From JAFKFH01 sp017307375 (lineage in GTDB: Bacteria > Pseudomonadota > Alphaproteobacteria > Ferrovibrionales > Ferrovibrionaceae): a stretch of 64,000 nucleotides of DNA. Shown here piece by piece: positions 16,901-24,476 of this stretch. The notes below the pieces were generated by a model, which worked only from the letters and a program-made list of their open reading frames with translations, made no database searches and was not told the origin of the DNA. Where the stretch lies: contig OZ245874.1 in assembly GCA_965229335.1 (NCBI GenBank), positions 6,200,001 through 6,264,000 of the forward strand, given 5' to 3'. Made by a program: the position numbers and the translations under genes. Numbering within the stretch: position 1 is the first letter of the stretch; every line of letters begins with the position of its first letter.

Positions 16901-17942
16901 GCTGGAGCAGCGCCGGGCACTGGCCCATGCCGAGCGGACCGACAATGCCGCGCTGCCCGCCGAGCTGGCGCGCAAGCGCGAGACGCTGGCCGAATCGATC
17001 GCCACGGCCGAAGCCGAGCGCAGCGCGGCCGCGCGGACCCTGGCCGAAGCCGAGGAGACGCTGGCCCGCTGCCAGCGCGAGGCGCGCCAGACCGCCGAGG
17101 CCCTGTCGACCGCCCGCGAGTTGCGCGCCCGGCGCGAATCGGATGCGACCCACGCCGCCGAAGTGCTGACCGAGCTGGTCGGCCGGATTCGCGAGGCACT
17201 CGACGTCGCGCCGGAAGAAACCTACGCGATGGCCGAGATCGAGCCCGACCAGGCCCTGCCGGAGATTCCGGCGGTCGAACAGCGTCTGGACCGGCTGAAG
17301 CGCGAGCGCGACGGGATGGGGCCGGTCAACCTGCGCGCCGATATCGAGGCGCAGGAAGTCGAGGAACAGTTCACGACGCTGACCACCGAGAAGGAAGACC
17401 TGATCGCGGCGATCGACCGGCTGCGCCAGGGCATCTCCAGCCTGAACAAGGAAGGCCGCGAACGCCTGCTGGACGCCTTCAAGCAGGTCGATCGCCATTT
17501 CCAGGAACTGTTCACCAAGGTGTTCGGCGGCGGCAGCGCCCATCTGCAGCTGGTCGAATCCGACGACCCGCTCGAAGCCGGCCTCGAGATCATGGCCTCG
17601 CCACCCGGCAAGAAGCTGCAGGTGATGTCGCTGCTGTCCGGCGGCGAGCAGGCGCTGACCGCGCTGTCGCTGCTGTTCGCGGTCTTCCGGACCAACCCGT
17701 CGCCGATCTGCGTGCTGGACGAGGTCGACGCGCCGCTCGACGATGCGAATGTCGAGCGCATGTGCGACCTGCTCGACGAAATGGCCAAGGCGGGCGACAC
17801 GCGCTATCTCGTGGTCACCCACCATCCGGTGACGATGGCGCGCATGGACCGCCTGTTCGGCGTCACCATGGCCGAACGTGGTGTCAGCCACCTCGTCTCG
17901 GTCGACCTGGCCGGTGCCGCAGCGCTCAAAGCGATCGCGTGA
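13959..17942 (+). CDS. smc: Chromosome segregation SMC ATPase with extended hendecad arms
   Basis: 1327 residues from a GTG with GGGGAG upstream; typical bacterial SMC is about 1150-1190. The head halves are intact: Walker A GPNGCGKS (31-38), the Q-loop region, the signature LLSGGEQALTALSLL (about 1225-1239) and Walker B VLDEVDAPLDD (D1254). The hinge lies at roughly 593-706. The extra length is explained by two blocks of nine 11-residue units, 465-563 before and 759-857 after the hinge. SMC dimers with ScpA/ScpB organise and segregate the chromosome; scp genes are not in the window. The next gene overlaps its stop by 4 bp. Confidence 0.95.
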   Translation: MQFTRLRLSGFKSFVEPTEFLINPGLTGVVGPNGCGKSNLVEALRWVMGENSPKKMRGSAMDDVIFAGTTTRAARNLAEVTLHLDNSSRRAPVGFNDAEELEIVRRIERESGSNYRINGRDVRARDVQLLFADLATGAHSTALVSQGRIGALINAKPQERRALLEEAAGIAGLHSRRHEAELRLKAAETNLERVSDVLAQLEVQLGNLKRQARQSSRYRNLQEQIRKNEALLFHLRYKAAETAQAEAEARLNESTMAVAQLTEAASSATVAEANAAEAVPGPRMAEAEASARLHRLTVARDGIDAEERRAIEKLEEIGYRINQAEADLAREKALHRDSAEALERLDAEAEEIAIARDDEGAEQATVEDLVAERQQAAETAQAELDALTRRAAEEGAERQRLSRLVADTEDRVSRLRARLAELETEIAALGGAADGAGAEALGEEIERLSLAAEEARVMLDEVEGETRDAVQEADAAARTLIETAEAEGRAALAAAEGAARAAVQSAEREAAATTEQAEARSRERIEAADAEAAATIELAELQGQEALEGAEEARIAAESRLQEAREAMNAGVAEVTRLAAEETGLAKLLATKDGDLWPPLIDAVTVTPGFEHALGAALGDDLTAGTDEAAPTHWDQLPPLDNAPALPAGVEPLSTYVTGPAALARRLGQIGVVEDADGPRLRASLAQGQRLVSRSGALWRWDGYTMAAGAPTAAAARLEQRNRLAELREELARARAARETAEAAYRAAAGATETARAAEAEARHAAQGLLAQARQAAQTARDAARREAQAALDEARYTARQLLEETRAHAQTTVDDTRGRTQSQQAEARNRAQSMQTEARGAAEAALGRRRDALRLAESALGQARDHHANVVREAAARASRLEALNQAAGQARRDLDEAEARFNADREALDRLPHPEEVAGLLAAQRPKLEQQRQLLAEARGMLETLRREAMNRARRAEAIVIERRSWANRSDNAERQIRELEQRRALAHAERTDNAALPAELARKRETLAESIATAEAERSAAARTLAEAEETLARCQREARQTAEALSTARELRARRESDATHAAEVLTELVGRIREALDVAPEETYAMAEIEPDQALPEIPAVEQRLDRLKRERDGMGPVNLRADIEAQEVEEQFTTLTTEKEDLIAAIDRLRQGISSLNKEGRERLLDAFKQVDRHFQELFTKVFGGGSAHLQLVESDDPLEAGLEIMASPPGKKLQVMSLLSGGEQALTALSLLFAVFRTNPSPICVLDEVDAPLDDANVERMCDLLDEMAKAGDTRYLVVTHHPVTMARMDRLFGVTMAERGVSHLVSVDLAGAAALKAIA
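15351..15647 (+). repeat. Nine hendecad repeats in the first SMC arm (acidic row)
   Basis: Codons for SMC residues 465-563 read as nine consecutive 11-residue units, for example AARTLIETAEA (476-486) and AARAAVQSAER (498-508). Unit position 9 is Ala and position 10 is Asp or Glu in eight of nine units. The block spans 297 bp. Hendecads form nearly straight coiled coils, unlike the heptads of usual SMC arms. Confidence 0.85.
16233..16529 (+). repeat. Nine hendecad repeats in the second SMC arm (arginine row)
   Basis: Codons for residues 759-857 again give nine 11-residue units, also 297 bp. Examples are LAQARQAAQTA (770-780) and QAEARNRAQSM (825-835). Unit position 5 is Arg in all nine. The sequence differs from the first-arm block, so it is not a simple copy. 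In the antiparallel arm this stretch would pair roughly with the acidic block. Confidence 0.85.
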
Positions 17943-18664
17943 GCGACGCGACCGTCATCGACATCGGGCGCGGCGGCTATCCGGCACTCCGCCAGGCCTT
18001 CAACCGCGTGCTCCATCGCCTGGCCGGCGCGGTGACGGCCGACGATGTCGCGCTGGCCCAGGACATCCTCGAACTCGACGACGCCGACCTGCAGGGCACC
18101 GACGAGCAGACGGTGACCCTGCTCATCGACGTCGCGCTGTTTTCCGCCGATGCGAGCGGCAGCCGAGCGATCGACCGGCTGGCCGGCGAGGCGAAGCACG
18201 ACGATGCCGTCGACGCTGCCATCGCCGCACGCCTGCCGCATGCCTTCTTCTCGGTCTTCGAAGTGCTGGACGGCCACGAAGCCGGCGGGGTGCGCGCCCG
18301 CGACCTGATCGCAGGCGGACCCGACTTGCACATCATGGACGAAGGGCTGGCGGCCAACGTCGCCGCCGGCGCCCTGTTTGCTGGCCGCTTCGTGGCCATC
18401 GGTCCCTGGCATGTCGGCTTCGGCGTCGTCTCGAGCCTGGCCCGCAGCGAGGCCGTCGCGCTGATGCTGGCGGCCGACCACCCGGCGACCGGCCGCACGC
18501 GGCTGCACGAGGTGGTCTATCGCGCCGACATCCACGGCGACAATCTCGCCATGCACGCCATCGAACCGCTCATCGCGACGCTGGCCGACGCCGTCGACGG
18601 GGCGCCGACACCGGTCGAAGACGTGGCCCGGCGCCTGGCACGCGCGTCCAGCCTGGCTTTCTAG
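17939..18664 (+). CDS. Unknown protein translationally coupled to smc
   Basis: 241 residues from a GTG that overlaps the smc TGA (GTGA). I do not recognise the family. The sequence is soluble, alanine-rich and acidic, with no signal peptide, membrane segment or cysteine cluster. Recognisable stretches are IDIGRGGYPALRQAFNRVLHRL near the start, DEQTVTLLIDVALFSADASGSRAIDRLAG, and an LMLAADHPATGRTRLHEVVYRADIHGDNLAMH segment toward the end. The tight overlap with smc suggests stoichiometric expression and perhaps a role in chromosome organisation, but that rests on position alone. It could equally be an unrelated passenger. Confidence 0.75.
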   Translation: MSDATVIDIGRGGYPALRQAFNRVLHRLAGAVTADDVALAQDILELDDADLQGTDEQTVTLLIDVALFSADASGSRAIDRLAGEAKHDDAVDAAIAARLPHAFFSVFEVLDGHEAGGVRARDLIAGGPDLHIMDEGLAANVAAGALFAGRFVAIGPWHVGFGVVSSLARSEAVALMLAADHPATGRTRLHEVVYRADIHGDNLAMHAIEPLIATLADAVDGAPTPVEDVARRLARASSLAF

Positions 18665-18711
18665 CGCCGGAGATTGTTGACAACCAGCGCGGCAGACGTT
18701 GCGATCGGCCA

Positions 18712-20157
18712 ATGCTCCGCAACCTCGTTCTCGGCCTCGCGATGCTCGTGCTGACCGCCGGTGGCCCCCGCGCCCAACCGATCGACGTCGCCACGCGGCT
18801 GACCGCCGTGTTGCCCGCTTTCGAAGCCGAGGTCCGGCGCCAGATGGCGGCAGCGGACATTCCGGGCCTGGCGGTCGTGGTCGCGACCGCCGATGCGCCG
18901 CTTTATGTGAAGGGATACGGCACCCGGCGGCTGGGCGAGGCCGCGGCCGTCGATGGCGCGACGCTGTTCCATATCGGGTCGCTGACCAAGGCATTCCTGG
19001 CAACGACGGCGGCGATCGCGGTCGACGACGGCGTGCTCGGCTGGAGCGACCCGGTGATCGGCCGCCATCCGACCTTCCGCCTGTCCGATCCGGCGATCGC
19101 GGCGCAGGTCACCATTCCCGACATCCTGGCCCATGTCGTCGGCCTGCCCGGCCACGCGCTGGAGGACATGGCACCGATGGGCTATTCGGCCGAACAGATC
19201 GGCGCAGCGCTGGCCCAGGTGCCGCTGGTCGGCCGGTTTCGCCATGCGGTGTCCTACAACAACGCGATGCACCCGGCGGTCGGCGCGATCGTCGCCACCG
19301 CCCTGGCACAGCCCTCCTGGGATGCGGCGCTCAGCCGACGATTGCTCGTCCCGGCGGGCATGCTGTCCAGCTCGACCGCAGCCGACAGCATGCCGCACAA
19401 CGCCAATGCCGCAGTCGGCCATCGCCGCGACGACGGCGGCAAGGTCATCACCGTCGGCTACAGCGCCCCGTTCTGGTATTCGCCGGCGATCGGCGGTGCC
19501 GGTGCGCTCAACGCCACCGCGACCGACATGGGCCGCTGGATCCGCCTGCAGCTCGGCCGCGGCGCGATCGACGGCCGCCGCATCGTCTCGCCCGACAACC
19601 TCGCCGAAACCTGGAAGCCGCGCGGCGACCCGCTGATCGGCGGCGGTGGCAGCGCGCTGGGCTGGGGTGTCGAGACCGTCGCAGGCCAGCGGCAGCTCAG
19701 CCATGACGGCGGCACCTCGACCTACGGCTCGTCGATCCTGGTCGCGCCCGAAGCGGGTTTCGGCATCTGCATCCTGACCAACCTGACCAACGAAGGCGTG
19801 CCCAACGCCCTGATCGCCTGGTTGCGCGACCGCCTGCTCGACATCCAGCGCCCGCTCGGCGATTTCGCGGGCGGCTATGACTCGCCGACCCTCGGCCCGG
19901 TCGCGATCTGGGCACAGCCCGACCGGCTGGGTCTCAAGCTCGAATCGACCGGGCTCTACCAGGAGCTGGTGCCGGATGGCACCAACCGCTTCCGCGCCGT
20001 CGTCGTGCCGGCCGGGCCGGGCGCCGCGATGCGGGCCGAGGGGTTCGACCTGCCCTATCGCTGGCGCTTTTCGACCGATGCGGCCGGCCGGATCGTCGGG
20101 GCCGACGCGGTCGGCACGGACAACATGCCCCACCGCCTGATCCGCACCGGCAGCTGA
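18712..20157 (+). CDS. Serine hydrolase, beta-lactamase class C/penicillin-binding family
   Basis: 481 residues from the ATG at 18712. The signal peptide MLRNLVLGLAMLVLTAGG is cleaved after about residue 21. The N-terminal ~350 residues form a beta-lactamase fold: catalytic S90-x-x-K93 (SLTK), the Y-x-N motif at Y182 (SYNN) and HDGGT in place of the KTG box. The family includes class C beta-lactamases, DD-peptidases and esterases; the HxGGT form is frequent in esterase-like members, so antibiotic resistance should not be assumed. A C-terminal beta-rich domain (about 380-481) follows, as in DUF3471-type extensions. It starts 47 bp after the smc-coupled gene. Confidence 0.88.
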   Translation: MLRNLVLGLAMLVLTAGGPRAQPIDVATRLTAVLPAFEAEVRRQMAAADIPGLAVVVATADAPLYVKGYGTRRLGEAAAVDGATLFHIGSLTKAFLATTAAIAVDDGVLGWSDPVIGRHPTFRLSDPAIAAQVTIPDILAHVVGLPGHALEDMAPMGYSAEQIGAALAQVPLVGRFRHAVSYNNAMHPAVGAIVATALAQPSWDAALSRRLLVPAGMLSSSTAADSMPHNANAAVGHRRDDGGKVITVGYSAPFWYSPAIGGAGALNATATDMGRWIRLQLGRGAIDGRRIVSPDNLAETWKPRGDPLIGGGGSALGWGVETVAGQRQLSHDGGTSTYGSSILVAPEAGFGICILTNLTNEGVPNALIAWLRDRLLDIQRPLGDFAGGYDSPTLGPVAIWAQPDRLGLKLESTGLYQELVPDGTNRFRAVVVPAGPGAAMRAEGFDLPYRWRFSTDAAGRIVGADAVGTDNMPHRLIRTGS

Positions 20158-20199
20158 GCCGGCCCACTCAAGGAACATCCTCCTACAAGCACGCGGCGA

Positions 20200-20227
20200 T
20201 TGACAGCACCGCGCGAACCATTATCAA
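20200..20227 (+). promoter_or_regulatory. Promoter of the riboswitch transcript
   Basis: A perfect -35 TTGACA (20200-20205), 16-bp spacer and TATCAA (20222-20227). The predicted start near 20234 coincides with the 5' end of the cobalamin aptamer, which supports the assignment. Confidence 0.6.
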
Positions 20228-20231
20228 TGTC

Positions 20232-20405
20232 GTTACCGCCGGTTCCCGAAAGGGACGAGAGAGGGAACAGGGACCGTCATCGACGGAGGCCCTGGCTGCC
20301 CCCGCAACTGTGAGTGGCGAGTGCCGGATCACTTGTGGTCACTGGAGCAATCCGGGAAGGCCGATCCGGCACGACGACCCACGAGCCAGGAGACCTGCCG
20401 GCGGG
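20232..20405 (+). promoter_or_regulatory. Cobalamin riboswitch aptamer
   Basis: The conserved core is complete: GGTTCCCGAAAGGGA followed by GAGGGAA, the GCTGCCCCCGCAACTGT block (20296-20312 region), the GGGAAGGCC segment, GACGACCC and the B12 box GAGCCAGGAGACCTGCC at 20383-20399. Such aptamers bind adenosyl- or other cobalamins and lower expression of downstream genes. The next genes are a methyltransferase, a TonB receptor and a BtuFCD-like transporter, consistent with corrinoid uptake. The ~270 bp between aptamer and first gene contains the expression platform and a second promoter. Confidence 0.95.
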
Positions 20406-20521
20406 CAGGCGTCACTTCTCCTCGGGCGGGGTGCCCCGATGGGACGGAACTCTCCGGTGCGGTGACGCGCGCTGTGCGTGGGTTGCCGTCCGCCGGAGGT
20501 GAATCGGTTCATCCTCCCCGG
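20406..20521 (+). promoter_or_regulatory. Riboswitch expression platform with two hairpins
   Basis: GCGTCAC (20409-20415) can pair with GTGACGC (20462-20468). Further on, GGAGGTGAA (20495-20503) pairs with TTCATCCTCC (20508-20517) across a TCGG loop with one bulged base. No run of T follows, so control is not an obvious intrinsic terminator; Rho- or processing-dependent control is possible. Confidence 0.4.
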
Positions 20522-20614
20522 AAGTGAATTGTGCCGTCCGCTCCGCGATGCGCGGGTCGCGGCGCCGTATCCGGCAATCCCCTCACGGTCCGTCGTGTTG
20601 CTCGAGCCTGAGGG

Positions 20615-20649
20615 TTGCGGATGATGATATGTAACGTTATAACATTACA
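20615..20649 (+). promoter_or_regulatory. Second promoter overlapped by a Zur-like palindrome
   Basis: TTGCGG (20615-20620), 17-bp spacer, TATAAC (20638-20643). The -10 lies inside TGTAACGTTATAACATTACA (20630-20649), a palindrome with nine of ten pairs matching. The core closely resembles Zur operators of proteobacteria (AATGTTATAACATT-type). A repressor here would block RNA polymerase directly. Transcripts from this promoter would lack the B12 aptamer. An AGGAGGT ribosome site (20665-20671) serves the GTG at 20678. Confidence 0.55.
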
Positions 20650-20677
20650 AAATTTCAAATCTCCAGGAGGTACCGGC

Positions 20678-21433
20678 GTGACCCGACCAGCTGCGGTCTG
20701 GCCCGATGCGGCAGCTGCGTTCTATGCCGCATGCCTCGACCGCTCCGACTACGCCGCGACAGTGGGACGCGCCTTGCGCCAGGCGCTGGCGCCGGCCACC
20801 ACGCTGCTCGACATCGGTGCAGGCTCGGGACTGCTCGGCCGAGCGATGCTGCAACCGGGTGGCCGCTGGACCGCGGTCGAGCCGAATGCGCACATGCGCG
20901 GCCGCCTCGCAGGCGCGGCCGGAGTCGTCCGCCCGCGGGTGATCGACGCCGCCTGGGAATCCTTGCCGCAACTGGCGCGGCATGACGTCGTGCTCTGCGC
21001 CAACATCCCGGGTCCGATCGACCGGCCGCGGATGCTGCTGCAGGTCTGCCGGCCGCTGGCCCGGCGTGCGGTCGCCTGGGTGGTGCCGGCCCAGCCGGGC
21101 CCGCGCGGCCCCTGCCTCGCCGGCCTGCTGCCGGCGCATCTGCACGGCGAAGACGAGACGCCGGGCGTCGACCTGACGCTTGCCGCGCTGCCATCTGACG
21201 AGCGGCCGGACCAGCGCATCGACGTCGACTGGACGTTCCGCGCGCTGTTCGCCGACCAGGCCGCGGCGCGGCGCTATTTCACCGACCAGTACGGCGACCG
21301 CCTCGGCGACGACCGTGCGCTCGACGCGGTGCTGGCACCGCATCTGAAGGCCGTGGCCGGGGGGCTGCAGGCCGAGGCGCGCAAGCGCAGCGCCATCCTG
21401 ATCTGGACCGCTTCGGGGGAGACCGACCGATGA
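20678..21433 (+). CDS. Class I SAM-dependent methyltransferase heading the TonB/ABC operon
   Basis: 251 residues from the GTG at 20678, 6 bp after a strong AGGAGGT. Motif I of Rossmann methyltransferases is LLDIGAGSGLLGRAM (about 43-57); motif II acidic residue is in WTAVEPNAHM; motif IV region is HDVVLCANIPG. The C-terminal half (ADQAAARRYFTDQYGDRL) is less conserved. No family assignment to a cobalamin-biosynthesis methylase is possible: it lacks the CobA/CbiF tetrapyrrole-methylase sequence. It may modify the imported metal complex or ligand (inference). Its TGA overlaps the ATG of the receptor gene by 4 bp, so it is firmly part of the transport operon. Confidence 0.85.
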   Translation: MTRPAAVWPDAAAAFYAACLDRSDYAATVGRALRQALAPATTLLDIGAGSGLLGRAMLQPGGRWTAVEPNAHMRGRLAGAAGVVRPRVIDAAWESLPQLARHDVVLCANIPGPIDRPRMLLQVCRPLARRAVAWVVPAQPGPRGPCLAGLLPAHLHGEDETPGVDLTLAALPSDERPDQRIDVDWTFRALFADQAAARRYFTDQYGDRLGDDRALDAVLAPHLKAVAGGLQAEARKRSAILIWTASGETDR

Positions 21434-23568
21434 AGACCCGCATCCTCGCCGCCTGCGCACTGGCTCTGGCCCCGGAAACCGTCTGGGCGCAGGCCGAAGT
21501 CCAGCGCGTGGCCGAGCCGCAGCGTCTGGACGAGATCGTCGTCACCGCCTCAGGCAGGCCCGAGCCGCTGTCGCAGGTCGCCTCGACGATCCAGGTGATC
21601 ACCGAAGACCGAATCCGCAATTCGTCGGCCCAGTCGGTCGCCGGCATCCTGGCCGAGAACGCCGTCGGATTCTTCAACGAATGGTCGACGGCCCAGACCG
21701 CCTTCAACATCCGCGGCGGCGCGACCGACGGCCAGGGCCGCGATTTCCGCAGCCAGGTGCTGGTCCTGATGAACGGCCGCCGTGCCGGCACCGCCAACCT
21801 GCAGAAGCTGTCGCCGTGGGACGTCTCGCGCATCGAGATCGTGCGCGGCCCGGCCTCGGTGGTCTATGGCAGCCAGGCGATGGGCGGGGTCATCAACATC
21901 ATCACCCGCAACGGGCAGAACACCGCCGGCAGTTCGCTGATGGGCCAGACCGGGTCGTGGTCGCTGGCCCAGGCGGTGGGCTCGACCGCGGGCAAGGCGG
22001 ACGGCGTCGACTGGTATGCCGGGGCCAATGACGGCCGTCGCGGCGACATGTCGTCCCCGTCGGCCAAGGAAACCAATACCGGCTGGAGCCGCCATGGCGG
22101 CCTGGCCGCGCTGGGCGTGCAACTCGGCCAGAACAACCGCGTCGACGTGACCGCCCGGTCGGACGGCATCTACGACGCCGGCTTCCGCGGCTCGCAATGG
22201 GACTACAACAACAAGGACACCCGCTACAACCAGTCGATCGAAATGGTCTGGTCGGGCACGACCCCGTCCGGCTGGTTCAACTGGTCGGCCCAGGGCTATG
22301 CCTTCAACGACGTCGACGATTTCCATTGGGGCTCCGAACGCCTGCGCACCGGCGCACCGGGCTATCGCTGGGACCACAACCGCCGCGACCTGCAGGCGGT
22401 CGGCGTACGGCTGCTGCCGGAATTCCACCCGACCCGCACGACCGACATCCTGTTCGGCCTCGACGCCGAACAGGCCAAGCTGCGCTCGACCCGGCTGCGC
22501 ATCGCCATGCCGGGCGCCGCCAATACCCAGGTTGCGCCCTTCGACAACAACGAGAACAACGACTCGCTCGGGCTCTACGGCGAGGGGGTCCAGCGGCTGC
22601 TGGACGACCGGCTGACCCTGCGCGGCGGCCTGCGCTGGTCCTATGGCCGCCAGTCGCTCGAGGCCACGCCCTACCAGCCGCTGCTGATCGCCAATACGCA
22701 GACCTACAACAAGGTCACCTATTCGGCCGGCGCGGCCTATCAGGCCCTGTCCTGGCTGAAGCTGCGCGGCGGCGTCGCCTCGGGCTTTCGCGCCCCGACC
22801 GGCTCCGAACTCGGCGCGGATTTCACCGCCGTCGGCGGCAGCCAGACCTTGGGCAACCCCAACCTGAAGCCCGAGAGCAACGTGCAGCAGGAAATCGGCG
22901 CGACCGCGGCGATCGATACCGCCTTCGTCGACCTGGCGCTGTTCCAGAACCGGATCAGCGACCGCATCACCACCCGCGCGCTGACCTCGACGCGCAGCCA
23001 GTACGTCAACGCGTCCGGCGACCTGACCGTGCGCGGCCTGGAACTGCAGAGCGAGTGGGACGCCGCCCGCCAGTTCGGCCTGACCGGAAGCACCCTGCGG
23101 CTGTTCGGGAACGCGTCATGGAACTTCGACATGACCGACGACGGCTGGGACCGCAGCGCCACCGGCCCCTATCGGACCAGGCCGCAACGCATGTATGAAT
23201 ACCAGGCCGCGATCGGCGGCGTGGTCGGGCTGCGCGAGGTCTTCGACCTCTGGGTCTTCAACATCCTGCGCGGCCCGGTCTATTACGACACCGAGGAAGC
23301 GCTGCTGATTCCCCAGGGCGAGCCGAGCGACCGCTATGTCCATCGCAAGGGTGCCTTCTGGATCACCAACCTGCGCCTCAACACCTATCCGACGAAGGGC
23401 GTCACCCTGTTCGGTGCGATCAACAACCTGTTCGACGTGAACGACCATCCGCTCTACATCGCCACCGACAAGCAGCCCTATGTCTCCAACCCGGTCTCGT
23501 CGAACGGCGGGCGCGGCAACAGCCTGGGCGGCCGCGAGTTCATCGTCGGTCTGCAGGTCAAGTTCTGA
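21430..23568 (+). CDS. TonB-dependent outer-membrane receptor (BtuB-like)
   Basis: 712 residues. Signal peptide to about residue 21 (AQAEV). The TonB box is DEIVVTA, followed by the plug domain (ASTIQVITEDRIRNSSAQSVAGIL, FNIRGGATDGQGRDFRSQVLVLMNG, RIEIVRGPASVVYGSQAMGGVINIITR). The rest is a 22-strand barrel ending in the aromatic VGLQVKF. It is longer than E. coli BtuB (about 600). The riboswitch points to a corrinoid, the nearby Zur-like site to zinc; the sequence alone does not decide. It uses TonB-ExbBD energy to bring a metal complex into the periplasm and is followed after 2 bp by the binding protein gene. Confidence 0.92.
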   Translation: MKTRILAACALALAPETVWAQAEVQRVAEPQRLDEIVVTASGRPEPLSQVASTIQVITEDRIRNSSAQSVAGILAENAVGFFNEWSTAQTAFNIRGGATDGQGRDFRSQVLVLMNGRRAGTANLQKLSPWDVSRIEIVRGPASVVYGSQAMGGVINIITRNGQNTAGSSLMGQTGSWSLAQAVGSTAGKADGVDWYAGANDGRRGDMSSPSAKETNTGWSRHGGLAALGVQLGQNNRVDVTARSDGIYDAGFRGSQWDYNNKDTRYNQSIEMVWSGTTPSGWFNWSAQGYAFNDVDDFHWGSERLRTGAPGYRWDHNRRDLQAVGVRLLPEFHPTRTTDILFGLDAEQAKLRSTRLRIAMPGAANTQVAPFDNNENNDSLGLYGEGVQRLLDDRLTLRGGLRWSYGRQSLEATPYQPLLIANTQTYNKVTYSAGAAYQALSWLKLRGGVASGFRAPTGSELGADFTAVGGSQTLGNPNLKPESNVQQEIGATAAIDTAFVDLALFQNRISDRITTRALTSTRSQYVNASGDLTVRGLELQSEWDAARQFGLTGSTLRLFGNASWNFDMTDDGWDRSATGPYRTRPQRMYEYQAAIGGVVGLREVFDLWVFNILRGPVYYDTEEALLIPQGEPSDRYVHRKGAFWITNLRLNTYPTKGVTLFGAINNLFDVNDHPLYIATDKQPYVSNPVSSNGGRGNSLGGREFIVGLQVKF

Positions 23569-23570
23569 GA

Positions 23571-24476
23571 ATGGCGGGGCGGCGCTCATCCTGGTTCATG
23601 GCCTTCGCCGGGATGACGATGATGGCGTCATCGGCGGCCAGCCCCGCCCTCGCCTACCCCGAAACCCTCACCGATGCGCAAGGCCGTGCCGTCACCCTGG
23701 CGGCACGGCCCGAGCGGATCGTGGCGATCTTCGCCTCGAACGTCGAACTGCTCGCGGCACTCGGCGCGGCGCCGAGGATCGTCGGCATCGAGGCCTACAC
23801 CCGCTACCCGCCCGAGGTGCTCGACCGGCCCCAGATCGGCGGCCGCCTCGGCTTCTCGGCCGAGGCGATCGCCCGGCTGAACCCCGACTTCGTCGTCATG
23901 ACCGCCGCCCGCCAGGCGGCTCACCAACTGGTCCGACCGATGGCGGTGATCGGCGTGCCGGTCCTGGTGCTCGACCACCGTGACCTCGGCTCGATCCTCG
24001 CCAATCTCCGGCTGCTCGGACGCGCCATCGGGGCCGAGGCGGAGGCCGAGGGCGTCGTTGCCGGCATGGAGGCACGGCTGGCGCGTGCCGCCGCCCGTCT
24101 CGGCGATCGCCCGCGCCGGCGGGTCTATCTCGAAACCGCATCGAGCGGTCGCGGCGGTTTCCAGACCGTGCGCGACGGCACCTACACCAGCGACGCGCTG
24201 CGCGCCGCCGGCGGCGACAGCGTCTTTGCCGGCCGCAATCTGCTCGCGCAGGTTTCAGGCGAGGCGGTGCTGGCGGCCGACCCGGACATCATCCTCGTCG
24301 CCGGAACCGAGGCACAGGCCGCCGAGCTGCGCCGCCGCCCGGGCTGGGACCGGATCCGGGCGGTGCGCGAGGGCCGGGTCCATGCCGTGCCGCGTGCCGA
24401 ACTGCTGATCCCGGGCCCGCGTGTGATCGACGGCGTCGAGCGGCTCGGCCGCATCCTTTACCCGGACCTGCCATGA
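23571..24476 (+). CDS. Periplasmic metal-complex binding protein (BtuF/FepB class)
   Basis: 301 residues with a signal peptide ending near SPALA. It is a class III (helical-backbone) binding protein: TLTDAQGRAVTLAARPERIVAIFASNVELLAALGAAPRIVGI opens the N-lobe, LNPDFVVMTAARQAAHQL follows, and the C-lobe has GTYTSDALRAAGGDSVFAG and EAVLAADPDIILVAGTEAQ. Such proteins deliver cobalamin, ferric siderophores or haem to a FecCD-type permease. It overlaps the permease gene by 4 bp. Confidence 0.9.
   Translation: MAGRRSSWFMAFAGMTMMASSAASPALAYPETLTDAQGRAVTLAARPERIVAIFASNVELLAALGAAPRIVGIEAYTRYPPEVLDRPQIGGRLGFSAEAIARLNPDFVVMTAARQAAHQLVRPMAVIGVPVLVLDHRDLGSILANLRLLGRAIGAEAEAEGVVAGMEARLARAAARLGDRPRRRVYLETASSGRGGFQTVRDGTYTSDALRAAGGDSVFAGRNLLAQVSGEAVLAADPDIILVAGTEAQAAELRRRPGWDRIRAVREGRVHAVPRAELLIPGPRVIDGVERLGRILYPDLP

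Noticed and set aside
13311..17891. A reading frame of about 1500 codons open on the minus strand across smc and the dsbA-like gene
   Set aside because: It is an antisense effect of GC-rich codon use with few stop codons; its translation is low-complexity Gly/Arg/Leu/Ala and matches no family, while the plus strand encodes unmistakable SMC.
18712..20157. Class C beta-lactamase conferring resistance
   Set aside because: The third motif is HDGGT rather than KTG and the protein has a C-terminal extension; an esterase or peptidase role is as likely.
20499..20624. A 41-codon GTG frame between the B12 riboswitch and the methyltransferase gene
   Set aside because: The only Shine-Dalgarno-like GGAGG abuts the GTG and is locked in a hairpin; the product resembles nothing known.
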